This document shows positions 28,206 to 35,393 of a stretch of DNA of 64,000 nt, piece by piece. Within the stretch, counting starts at the first letter, position 1, and each line of letters opens with the position of its first letter. The notes beneath the pieces are model-generated. The model was not told the DNA's origin. It did no database searches and saw only the letters and a list, made by a program, of their open reading frames with translations. The translations under genes were made by a program, and so were the position numbers. Origin of the DNA: Duganella sp. BJB476 (GTDB taxonomy: Bacteria > Pseudomonadota > Gammaproteobacteria > Burkholderiales > Burkholderiaceae_D); contig NZ_QVIO01000006.1 of NCBI RefSeq assembly GCF_003416895.1, forward strand, positions 124,001-188,000, written 5' to 3'.

Positions 28206-28936
28206 CTGCGCGACTCCGCTACGAATTCATAATAATCACTGCGGCAATACGAGTGGGTCAGTTCCACCGCTGCGCCGTTGTCGAGATAACTGACGCGGGT
28301 GATGTGCAGCATCGCGGCACCCGCAGGTATGTTGGCCAGGCGCGCTTGCTCCGCGCTGGCGTTGACGGCGCGGATATGCTGCAGCGCGCGCATCGGAATG
28401 GTGCCGTTGGCTTCCAGGTAGCCGTACAGCGAATCGGTCACGCTGTGCGGGTTGGGCATGTACTGGGCCGGGATGGTGGTGGTCTCGATCGCCATCACCA
28501 CGTCGTCGGCGGTGCGCAGGCGCTTCAGGCGCGCCACCGGCATGTTGGGCGACAGGCCGAGCGACAGCAGCTCGACCGGCGAGGCGATGCCGATGTCGCG
28601 CTGCAGCCAGCGCGAGCCGGCCGTGAAGCCGCGTTCGCGCAGCTCTTCGGAAAAGCTGGTCAGGCGGGATAAGGGCTGCTCCAGTTTCGGCGTGATGTAG
28701 GTGCCGGAGCCGCGCTTGCGGGTCAGCATGCCGCGCTCGCACAGCATGTCGATCGCCTTGCGCGCGGTCACGCGCGAGATGTTGAGCATGTCCGACAGCA
28801 CGCGCTCGGACGGCAGGGCCTCGTTGGCGCGCCAGTCGCCGGCCGCGATCCCGTCGGACAGCTTGTTCGCAAGCTGCATGTAGAGGGGGGTGTCGCTCTC
28901 GGCATCGGGCTTGAAATCGCTCAACTGGGCTAGCAC
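28202..28936 (-). CDS. GntR-family (HutC/UTRA) regulator inside the GlcNAc operon
   Basis: 244 residues. GTG start at 28936, with AAGGAG about eight bases before it; no better ATG exists. The wHTH includes PLYMQLANKLSDGIAAGDW, LPSERVLSDMLNISRVTARK and the TRKRGSGTYI wing. The UTRA domain has LTSFSEELRERGF, MAIETTTIPAQYMPN and AVELTHSYCRSDYYEF. Paralogous to the regulator at 15667-16422, with which it shares the same domain order and the same SFSE and C-terminal patterns. It is probably a GlcNAc-6-P or GlcN-6-P responsive repressor of its own operon. Two regulators for one pathway suggests split or layered control. Confidence 0.9.
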   Translation of the reverse strand: MLAQLSDFKPDAESDTPLYMQLANKLSDGIAAGDWRANEALPSERVLSDMLNISRVTARKAIDMLCERGMLTRKRGSGTYITPKLEQPLSRLTSFSEELRERGFTAGSRWLQRDIGIASPVELLSLGLSPNMPVARLKRLRTADDVVMAIETTTIPAQYMPNPHSVTDSLYGYLEANGTIPMRALQHIRAVNASAEQARLANIPAGAAMLHITRVSYLDNGAAVELTHSYCRSDYYEFVAESRR

Positions 28937-28940
28937 AGGC

Positions 28941-29810
28941 TTACTCCTTCAGACGTTGTTGGATCAGCCGCAAGGCACCCGCTGCGGAATCGCCTTGCGG
29001 CGTGACGATCCGCTTCAACATCGATACCGGCAAGTAGGGGCGCAGTGGCGCGGCCAGTCCGCCGCACAGCGCGATCGGCAGCTTGCCGCCGGCGTCGAGC
29101 GCGTTGCCCATCAACTCCACCTGGCGTCCCGCTTCAAGCAGGATGGCGCGCGCGGTGTCGTTCGATTCGCCGTGCTGCAGCACGATGCGCGCCAGTTGCG
29201 CGTACTGCGTTTGCGTGGCCTTGGCCAGCCAGTTCTGCAGCGCGTCGCGGCCACCGCCGCAGGCTTGCGCCAGGTCGGCGCTGAAGGGGGAGGCCGGCAA
29301 GCGGCCGTCCAGCACCTGTTGTACGTGGTTGATGGCGCGCAGGCCGATCCAGGCGCCGCTGGCTTCGTCGCCGGCCGGGAAGCCCCAGCCGCCCACTTCG
29401 ACGTGGACGCCGTCGGTGCGCTTGATCTCGCCGACGCTGCCGGTGCCCAGCGCGATGATGGAGCCCGGCTGGCCGCGGTGCGCGCCCAGCACGGTGGTGT
29501 GGCCGTCGGTTTCCAGCGCGACGCGGGCGTAGCCGGGATTGGCGGCGACGAATTCGGCCGCCCAGGCGCGGTTGTGCACGCCGGCCAGGCCGAGGCCGAT
29601 GGCGACTTGTTCCTTGGCGGGGATGGGCAGTTCGGCGGCGCGGAAGGCCATGCCGGCCGCGTCCTCGACGGCGGCCCAGGCGTTGGCGATGCCGTGCATC
29701 AGGCCGGACGGGCCGCTGACGCCTTCGGCCAGTTCAATGCCGTCGACGCGCGCCAGTCGCACCCTGGTGCCGGTGCCGCCGCCGTCTACGCCGATTAAAA
29801 ATTCGATCAT
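28941..29810 (-). CDS. BadF/BadG-type N-acetylglucosamine kinase
   Basis: 289 residues of the ASKHA kinase fold. ATP phosphate-1 motif FLIGVDGGGTGTRV, phosphate-2 region ALGTGSVGEI, then GGWGFPAGDEASGAWIG and an adenosine motif ALCGGLAAP. Members next to nagA/nagB in proteobacteria phosphorylate cytosolic GlcNAc to GlcNAc-6-P, a requirement where, as here, no PTS gene is present. First gene of the operon, immediately behind a near-consensus promoter; four bases before gntR. The specific substrate is inferred from context. Confidence 0.88.
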   Translation of the reverse strand: MIEFLIGVDGGGTGTRVRLARVDGIELAEGVSGPSGLMHGIANAWAAVEDAAGMAFRAAELPIPAKEQVAIGLGLAGVHNRAWAAEFVAANPGYARVALETDGHTTVLGAHRGQPGSIIALGTGSVGEIKRTDGVHVEVGGWGFPAGDEASGAWIGLRAINHVQQVLDGRLPASPFSADLAQACGGGRDALQNWLAKATQTQYAQLARIVLQHGESNDTARAILLEAGRQVELMGNALDAGGKLPIALCGGLAAPLRPYLPVSMLKRIVTPQGDSAAGALRLIQQRLKE

Positions 29811-29852
29811 GATTATCCGAGAATGCTGTGCCGGGATCCCCCGTGTGAGGGC

Positions 29853-29881
29853 ACTATATGTTTGGCAAACCAGCTTGTCAA
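29853..29881 (-). promoter_or_regulatory. Sigma-70 promoter of the ten-gene GlcNAc operon
   Basis: Minus strand TTGACA (plus 29876-29881), 17-base spacer, TATAGT (plus 29853-29858), about 43 bases before the nagK start. Close to consensus, so regulation must come from the adjacent operator rather than weak promoter recognition. Confidence 0.8.
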
Positions 29882-29882
29882 C

Positions 29883-29901
29883 AGGTATTTAACTGGTATT
29901 A
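29883..29901 (+). promoter_or_regulatory. Predicted GntR operator beside the nag promoter
   Basis: AGGTA-TTTAAC-TGGTATTA, the same 11-bp-phased direct repeat as at 15400 and 15612, one base upstream of the -35 of the nag promoter. Its orientation relative to the gene is opposite to the other two copies. Confidence 0.6.
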
Positions 29902-30085
29902 TAAAATATTGAAGTGGACTGGCGTTGTCGACTTGGAACGTATTTGTAAGTGTTTGTTTTTGCTGGGTATTGCTGGATTTTTCGGCAAGTGGTTTGGTGT
30001 CGCATTTGCATGCCACTTTGGTCTGCTTTTGGTAGGGGGCGGGGCGAGGGAGTACACTACGGCTTTAGTGCACTTTGAAAGCAAG

Positions 30086-30355
30086 ATGATGAACGATTAC
30101 TGGGACGACTGGCAGAAGGAAGCGTTGGCTGCGGGCGTGAAGGCGCCGCTGGCCAAGCTGGGGATGGAAGTGATGAAGGCGAACCGCAAGAATCGCTGGC
30201 CCAAGCATTTCATCGGGCGGATGGAGGATGGTCCGATGATGCTGGCGATGTGTCTGGAAGAGCCGGATGAGACGGAGTTGCTGTTTATCGAAAACCTGCA
30301 TCCGTACGACGACAAACTGATCGCCGCCACCAAGAAGCGCCTCTGCTTCGATTAA
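30086..30355 (+). CDS. Hypothetical protein, 89 residues
   Basis: Starts at ATG 30086 (or the next codon, also ATG). No family recognised. Features: MNDYWDDWQKEALAAGVKAP, a basic stretch KANRKNRWPKHFIGRMEDG, and an acidic C-terminal half (CLEEPDETELLFIENLHPYDD). Compact, soluble, no signal peptide. Base composition is normal for the region but the upstream 275 bases are AT-rich. Followed by a long perfect palindrome that may end its transcript. Confidence 0.55.
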   Translation: MMNDYWDDWQKEALAAGVKAPLAKLGMEVMKANRKNRWPKHFIGRMEDGPMMLAMCLEEPDETELLFIENLHPYDDKLIAATKKRLCFD

Positions 30356-30360
30356 CACAC

Positions 30361-30446
30361 CGGGGTCAAGTCTGACATTCGGACACGAGCTCTGCCGTAA
30401 GCGGGCTTACGGCAGAGCTCGTGTCCGAATGTCAGACTTGACCCCG
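30361..30446. repeat. Perfect palindrome, 42-bp arms, 2-bp loop
   Basis: Arms at 30361-30402 and 30405-30446 are exact reverse complements. Outer part reads GGGGTCAAGTCTGACATT, inner part CTCTGCCGTAAGC. It lies between convergent genes five bases from each stop. It resembles repetitive extragenic palindromes dispersed in Oxalobacteraceae and other betaproteobacteria (often linked to RAYT transposases), which I recall with a similar 'GTCAGAC-TGACCCC' core; copy number cannot be judged here. It could also work as a bidirectional terminator. Confidence 0.93.
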
Positions 30447-30450
30447 ATTT

Positions 30451-31779
30451 TTACTGGCTGCGGCCTTTGCGGTCGTAGGTGACGGCTTTGTCGGCGACGT
30501 TGACGACGGCGTTGCCGGGGCCGCTCACCTTGACGTCGGCCTGGCTGGTCCACAGCTGGCGGGCATGCAGGCTGCCGGAGCCGCTCAGCTGCGCGACCAG
30601 GGTGTCGGTCTTGCCTTCGAGCTTGACCTCGCCCGGGCCGTGCATGTTGAGCTTGACGTTCTTGCAGGCGGTCGTGGCGCTCAGGTCGCCCGAGCCGCTC
30701 AACTCGGCGTCCAGCGCGTCGCTGACTTTGCTCAGGATGATGTTGCCCGGGCCGCGGCTGCGCGTGACCGCGCGCGCCACTTGCAATGCTTGCCCCTCCA
30801 GATCGCCCGAGCCGCTCACTTCCGCGCTGAGCACGCCCACGCTGCCCGACAGGTTCATATTGCCCGGTCCGCTGAGCAGGGCGCGCGCGCTCGGCGCTTG
30901 CAGGCCGCGCACCGTCAGGTCGCCCGAGCCGTGCACTTCCGCTTCGAATTTCTTGATGGCGCCGGCCAGGCAGGCTTCGCCCGGGCCGTGCAGTATGGCG
31001 CTGGCCGCTTCGGTGTTGAGCGAGCACGCTTCCAGGTCGCCCGAGCCGGCGATCTCGGCGCGGATTTCCTTGCTGGTGCCGTGCAGCGACACCGATCCCG
31101 GTCCGTGCATCGAGGCGTTGATCTTGCCCGCGTGCAGGTCGCCGAGGTCGAGGTCGCCCGAGCCGCTGACGGTCAGGTTGACGTCCTGCGTCATGCCGCC
31201 GGCGTTGACGTCGCCGGGGCCGCTCATCGTCAGGTTCAGGCTGGCCGCCTTCAGGGTGCGCAGATCGAGGTCGCCGCTGCCGGAGGCGGTGACGGTCAGG
31301 TCGCGCACGGCGCCGCTGGCGTGCAAGTCGCCCGGGCCTTCGGAGGTCAGGCTCAGTTGCTGGCCCTGGAATTGTTGCAAATCAACGTCACCGCTGCCGG
31401 AGTTGCGTAGGCTCTTCAGGCCGGCCGCGCTGATGCGGATGGTCATCGGCGGCTTGCTGTCCTTCTTGCCCCAGCCGAAGTTGAAGACCCAGCCCTTGTT
31501 CTTGCGCGGCTGGCGCACGGTGAGGGTATCGCCGCTGACCGAGGTTTCGATTTCGGCGAACTGGCGGCGCAGGCCGGACAGCTCGATGGCGTTGCCCGGC
31601 TGCGCGGTGACGATCACCTGGAACGGGCCGCTGATGGCGATGTTGCTGAAGGCCGCCACGGTGCGGGTTTCGGTGCCGACGGTGTCATCCTGTTTGGTGT
31701 CGGCCTGGACGGCGAAGCTGGCCAGGGATGCCACCATCAGGGCGGAAACCAGCGCGGTGTGTTTGATCGTCTGCTTCAT
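30451..31779 (-). CDS. Exported repetitive DUF2807 (GIN-domain) beta-helix protein
   Basis: 442 residues from ATG 31779; signal peptide about residues 1-26. The head contains the DUF2807 start (FSNIAISGPFQVIVTAQPG, LTVRQPRKNKGW). After residue ~115 comes an alternation of GSGDL and GPG/GPGD turns about every 20 residues: GSGDVDLQ, GPGDLHAS, GSGDLDLR, GPGDVNAG, GSGDLDLG, GPGSVSLH, GSGDLEAC, GPGEACLA, GSGDLTVR, GPGNMNLS, GSGDLEGQ, GPGNIILS, GSGDLSAT, GPGEVKLE, GSGSLHAR, GPGNAVVN. This predicts a right-handed beta-helix with two-rung periodicity. Usual DUF2807 proteins are about half this size. Likely periplasmic or surface-exposed, function unknown. Confidence 0.85.
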   Translation of the reverse strand: MKQTIKHTALVSALMVASLASFAVQADTKQDDTVGTETRTVAAFSNIAISGPFQVIVTAQPGNAIELSGLRRQFAEIETSVSGDTLTVRQPRKNKGWVFNFGWGKKDSKPPMTIRISAAGLKSLRNSGSGDVDLQQFQGQQLSLTSEGPGDLHASGAVRDLTVTASGSGDLDLRTLKAASLNLTMSGPGDVNAGGMTQDVNLTVSGSGDLDLGDLHAGKINASMHGPGSVSLHGTSKEIRAEIAGSGDLEACSLNTEAASAILHGPGEACLAGAIKKFEAEVHGSGDLTVRGLQAPSARALLSGPGNMNLSGSVGVLSAEVSGSGDLEGQALQVARAVTRSRGPGNIILSKVSDALDAELSGSGDLSATTACKNVKLNMHGPGEVKLEGKTDTLVAQLSGSGSLHARQLWTSQADVKVSGPGNAVVNVADKAVTYDRKGRSQ

Positions 31780-31993
31780 TTTTATCTCGATTATGGGAAG
31801 TGGCGAGGATTGAACGATATGACAAACGCCGCCAGCCGGCGCGCGGAATGGGACGGACGCGCGGAATGAGGGGATCAGCTGCAAAAAAACGGTGATGAAC
31901 CGTCATTCAACTTCAGTGCGGCACGACCGTTAATGTCATAATGGACGTAAGATGTATTGCCGGGGAACACCTGCGCAGATCAAAGGAGCGCAC

Positions 31994-32179
31994 ATGATCA
32001 GGTACATGGGGACCAAAAATACGGAAGACGGCTCGGTGCTGTATATTTTTTTGATTAACGGCTTGCAGAAGGAAATTCGGGAAAGCGCCTTGAAACAATA
32101 CCCAGGCTGTTACGAAGCCCTTCCTGCCACCGCCAAGGCGCGCATCAGCGCCAACCGGTCCTGGTTGCAGAAATTATAA
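31994..32179 (+). CDS. Small hypothetical protein, 61 residues
   Basis: ATG 31994 has AAAGGAGCG upstream. Sequence MIRYMGTKNTEDGSVLYIFL, then INGLQKEIRESALKQYPGCY and a basic end. No family known to me. Soluble, no signal peptide. Its stop overlaps the next start (TAATG), so it is translationally coupled to the secreted protein behind it and probably to gspA-gspB. Confidence 0.6.
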   Translation: MIRYMGTKNTEDGSVLYIFLINGLQKEIRESALKQYPGCYEALPATAKARISANRSWLQKL

Positions 32180-32694
32180 TGCCGTCATTCATGCGCTTGC
32201 TGCGCGGCGTCCTGGCCGCCGTGCTGGCTGCGGCTTGCTGCGCCGCCGGTGCGCAATCGGTGCCGACCACCTTCGGCACCATCGTTGGCAACGGCCTGCT
32301 GTGCCGCGACCAGACCGACAACCTGTATTACTACGACTATCTGCTCAAGGCTTTCGGCCCGGCGTACAAGCACGACGGCGGCGCCTACTGGTTCAAGACC
32401 GACGGCGCCAATCTGTGGGGCAAGCCGATTTCCGAGGTCATGGTCAGCGACGACACCAGCACCTATATCTTCGTCGGCGCCGTGGCCGAGGCCACGCCGG
32501 AGGAGCTGGAGCAGGCCATCATCACCCAGGTCGGCCTGCATTATGCGAGAATCGACAGCTCGGCCTATCCGGTGCGCGAGGCCAAGCCGGCCAGCCGCAT
32601 CGTGTATTTCGATACCAAATCCAAGATTTACTGCGCCAAGTTCAAGCCCTTGCCGCCGGTGCAGCCGCCGCCGGTGCGCCAGCGCTTGAAGTAG
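32179..32694 (+). CDS. Secreted hypothetical protein, 171 residues
   Basis: Signal peptide about residues 1-25 (LAAVLAAACCAAGAQS). The mature part has two cysteines (GLLCRDQTDN and KIYCAKFK) likely forming a disulfide, aromatic-rich segments (NLYYYDYLLKAFG) and a proline-rich C-terminus (LPPVQPPPVRQRLK). No family recognised. It overlaps the 61-residue gene upstream and sits 18 bases before gspA, so a role in envelope or secretion is possible but not shown. Confidence 0.65.
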   Translation: MPSFMRLLRGVLAAVLAAACCAAGAQSVPTTFGTIVGNGLLCRDQTDNLYYYDYLLKAFGPAYKHDGGAYWFKTDGANLWGKPISEVMVSDDTSTYIFVGAVAEATPEELEQAIITQVGLHYARIDSSAYPVREAKPASRIVYFDTKSKIYCAKFKPLPPVQPPPVRQRLK

Positions 32695-32712
32695 CGCATC
32701 GCCAGGGTCTTC

Positions 32713-34383
32713 ATGTACACGCATTTTTTTAATCTGAAGCAATCGCCGTTTTCCATCGCGCCCGATCCCCGCTACCTGTTCATGAGCGAACGCCATCGCG
32801 AGGCGCTGGCGCATCTGCTGTATGGCGTCGGCAGCGGCGGCGGCTTCGTGCTGCTGACCGGTGAGATCGGCGCCGGCAAGACCACCGTGTGCCGCTGCTT
32901 CATGGAGCAGATCCCCGAGAACTGCAAGCTGGCCTACATCTTCAATCCCAAGCTGTCGGTGGAGGAGCTGCTGTTGTCGATCTGCGACGAGTTCGGCATC
33001 GCGCTGGTGCCGCCGGGCGCGGGGGCGGTCAGCGTCAAGGGTTATGTGGATGCGATCAATGCCTATCTGCTGGCCAGCCATGCGCAGGGCCGCAACAATG
33101 TGCTGATCATCGATGAGGCGCAGAACCTGTCGGCGGAGGTGCTGGAGCAGTTGCGCCTGCTGACCAATCTGGAGACCAGCGAACGCAAGCTGTTGCAGAT
33201 CATCCTGATCGGCCAGCCGGAACTGCGCGCGATGGTGGCGCGGCCGGAGCTGGAGCAACTGGCGCAGCGGGTGATTGCGCGTTACCACCTGGGCTCGCTG
33301 AGCGAGGCGGAGACCGGGGCGTATATCGAGCACCGGCTGGCGGTGGCGGGCGCGGCGGCGATCGCGCCGTTTCCGCGTGGGCTGATGGGCCTGGTGCACA
33401 AGCTGGCCAAGGGCGTGCCGCGCCGTATCAATCTGCTGTGCGACCGGGCTTTGCTGGGCGCGTATGTCGAGAACCAGCCGCAGGTGACGCGCACCATCCT
33501 GCGCAAGGCTGCGGCCGAGGTGTTTGCGCGGCCGGATGCGGCGATCGGCGGCGAGGGCGCGCAGGCGGGCGCGGCGCGCTGGCCTTTGGTGGCGGCCGGG
33601 GTGCTGGGCGGCGTGGTGTTGAGTGTGGCTGCGTGGCAGTTGGCCGCGCATGATGCGAAACCGGTTTTGCAGGGCGCGCAAGCGGCTTCGGCGACGGCGC
33701 GAGCGACGCTTCCCAAGGCGGCGGTGCCTGTGTCGGCTCCAGCGGCGACGCCTATGCCAGCGGCAGGGGCGACGCCTGTGCCTGCCTCTGTGGCGGCAGG
33801 CGGTAGCGCGGCGGCTTTGCGCCAGCTGGCGGCGGTCTGGGGCTTGGCGCTGCCGGACGGCGAGCCTTGTCCGACGGCGGCGCGCTTGAACCTGCGCTGC
33901 TTGCAGGTCAAGGGCGGCGTGGCGGAATTGCGTCTGCTGGACCGCCCGGCGATGCTGACCTTGCATGACGATCCCACCGCGCCCAACTACGTGCTGCTGA
34001 CGGCGATGGACGAACACAGCGCGACCATCGCCGCACCCGGCGGCAAGCCGCAAAGCATCAGCCTGGACGCGCTGGAGGCCCGCTTCGATGGCGAGTTCAC
34101 GACCTTCTGGCGAGCGCCGCGTAGCTGGCGCGACGAGGTCCACGGCGGCGATCATGGTCCCGATGTGGATTGGCTGGCGCGGCGGCTGGCGCAGATCTAT
34201 GGCCTGAAGAAGCCGCAGGACGATCAGCCGCTGAGCTCCGGCTTGCGCGCGCGCCTGACCGAATTCCAGACCGAGCAACATCTCAAGGCGGACGGCGTGG
34301 CCGGTCCGAAAACTTTCATCCGGCTGTATCAGCTGGGCGGCGTGCAGGAGCCGCGCTTATTGGCCAGCGCGGCAGGGAAATAA
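32713..34383 (+). CDS. gspA: GspA/ExeA-type AAA ATPase with peptidoglycan-binding C-terminus
   Basis: 556 residues. Cytoplasmic AAA domain: Walker A GEIGAGKT at 50-57, Walker B LIIDEAQNL at 131-139, sensor-type RLLTNLETSERKLLQIIL-type region. A membrane helix lies around residue 295-315 (VLGGVVLSVAAWQLAAHD is its end), then an Ala/Pro linker, a periplasmic domain (LLDRPAMLTLHDDP, TTFWRAPRSW), and a C-terminal peptidoglycan-binding module (LRARLTEFQTEQHLKADGVA). This is ExeA architecture: it uses ATP and cell-wall contact to insert the type II secretion secretin. gspB follows one base later. No other gsp genes in the window. Confidence 0.9.
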   Translation: MYTHFFNLKQSPFSIAPDPRYLFMSERHREALAHLLYGVGSGGGFVLLTGEIGAGKTTVCRCFMEQIPENCKLAYIFNPKLSVEELLLSICDEFGIALVPPGAGAVSVKGYVDAINAYLLASHAQGRNNVLIIDEAQNLSAEVLEQLRLLTNLETSERKLLQIILIGQPELRAMVARPELEQLAQRVIARYHLGSLSEAETGAYIEHRLAVAGAAAIAPFPRGLMGLVHKLAKGVPRRINLLCDRALLGAYVENQPQVTRTILRKAAAEVFARPDAAIGGEGAQAGAARWPLVAAGVLGGVVLSVAAWQLAAHDAKPVLQGAQAASATARATLPKAAVPVSAPAATPMPAAGATPVPASVAAGGSAAALRQLAAVWGLALPDGEPCPTAARLNLRCLQVKGGVAELRLLDRPAMLTLHDDPTAPNYVLLTAMDEHSATIAAPGGKPQSISLDALEARFDGEFTTFWRAPRSWRDEVHGGDHGPDVDWLARRLAQIYGLKKPQDDQPLSSGLRARLTEFQTEQHLKADGVAGPKTFIRLYQLGGVQEPRLLASAAGK

Positions 34384-34384
34384 T

Positions 34385-35062
34385 ATGTCTTATATTTTGG
34401 AAGCGTTGAAGAAGGCGCAGGCGGAACGTCAACTGGGCAGTGCGCCGACGCTGCACGCGCCCACGCTGCATGCGGCGGACGGCAAGTCGGCAGGCGGCGC
34501 CTTGAAAAAGCCGGTGGTGCTCGCGCTACTGGCGATGGGTGTGGCGATCGCGGTATTGCTGGCGTTGGTGCTGCGCCCCGCGCCGCAACCGCAACCGCAA
34601 CCAGCCGCGGCGCCAGTCGCAACAGCAGTCACGCCAGTCGCCGCGTCAGCCGCACCTGCGCCTGCGCGCGCTGTCGCGCCAGCCGTTCCGGCGGACGGCC
34701 AGCCGCTGGCGGCCGCCTTGCCGCCGCCGGTGGCGACGGTGACGCCGGCGCCGCGTCCGCATCCGGCGCCGGAGCCGGTCGCGGCGGCGCCGGTGGTGGA
34801 GCAAGCCGCCAAGCCGGCTGTCGCGCAGGAAGAGCCGGTCCAGAACCTGCGCGATTTGCCGGAACCGATACAGCGCTCGATCCCGCATATCACCGTGGGC
34901 GGCTACATCTATTCCAAGAATCCTGCCGACCGCCTGTTGTTGATCGACAAGATACTGCGCCACGAAGGCGAGGAGGTCGCCCCCGGCCTGATCCTGGATA
35001 AACTGCAGCCGCGCGAGGCGGTATTCAATTTCAAGGGTTATCGCTACCGCGTTCCGTATTGA
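34385..35062 (+). CDS. gspB: Type II secretion system assembly protein GspB
   Basis: 225 residues. The hallmark N-terminus MSYILEALKKAQAER is followed by a membrane helix (ALLAMGVAIAVLLALVL, about residues 48-64), a long Pro/Ala-rich periplasmic spacer, and the conserved C-terminal domain SIPHITVGGYIYSKNPADRL...FNFKGYRYRVPY. ExeB/GspB proteins work with GspA to place the secretin in the outer membrane. Start is one base after gspA stop, so the two are coupled. Confidence 0.9.
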   Translation: MSYILEALKKAQAERQLGSAPTLHAPTLHAADGKSAGGALKKPVVLALLAMGVAIAVLLALVLRPAPQPQPQPAAAPVATAVTPVAASAAPAPARAVAPAVPADGQPLAAALPPPVATVTPAPRPHPAPEPVAAAPVVEQAAKPAVAQEEPVQNLRDLPEPIQRSIPHITVGGYIYSKNPADRLLLIDKILRHEGEEVAPGLILDKLQPREAVFNFKGYRYRVPY

Positions 35063-35087
35063 TATCTGTCATCCGCCCGTCATGTTG

Positions 35088-35109
35088 CAATGATATTTTC
35101 CTATCATTG
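35088..35109. promoter_or_regulatory. Perfect 8-bp dyad upstream of the small membrane-protein gene
   Basis: CAATGATA-TTTTCC-TATCATTG, lying 26 bases after gspB and 22 before the next start. Operator-like; spacing does not match a 7-1-7 Fur box despite the TGATA/TATCA halves. Confidence 0.45.
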
Positions 35110-35131
35110 ACATACATGCACGGGAAACACG

Positions 35132-35326
35132 ATGAAATACATGAAATTGCTGCCGCTGCTGATCGCCGCAGCCTTCGCCGTTCCGCGCGCCCACGCCGCT
35201 GAGCAGACGCCGCAAGTGCAGCAGGATACCGGCTCCTATGTCGCCGGCTTCATCAGCCTCGGCTTGCTGCTGCTGGGCACGCGCAGCGCCCGTAGCGAAC
35301 GCTTCAAGGCCTTGAACGAAGAGTAA
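35132..35326 (+). CDS. Small exported single-pass membrane protein, 64 residues
   Basis: MKYMKLLPLLIAAAFAVPRA is a signal peptide, cleaved after AHA. The mature part is short (QTPQVQQDTGSY), followed by a hydrophobic helix VAGFISLGLLLLGTRSARSERF ending in Arg-rich residues. This tail looks like that of PEP-CTERM anchors but the Pro-Glu-Pro motif is missing. Function unknown. Confidence 0.6.
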   Translation: MKYMKLLPLLIAAAFAVPRAHAAEQTPQVQQDTGSYVAGFISLGLLLLGTRSARSERFKALNEE

Positions 35327-35393
35327 GCCGCCAGCCCCGCTCCGATGTTGCTGCGTATAATGGCGGCAACATGATGCAGCGGAGAGTCAGGCA

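Noticed and set aside
35088..35109. Fur box upstream of the small membrane-protein gene
   Set aside because: The TGATA/TATCA halves are too far apart for a 7-1-7 Fur site; kept only as a generic dyad.
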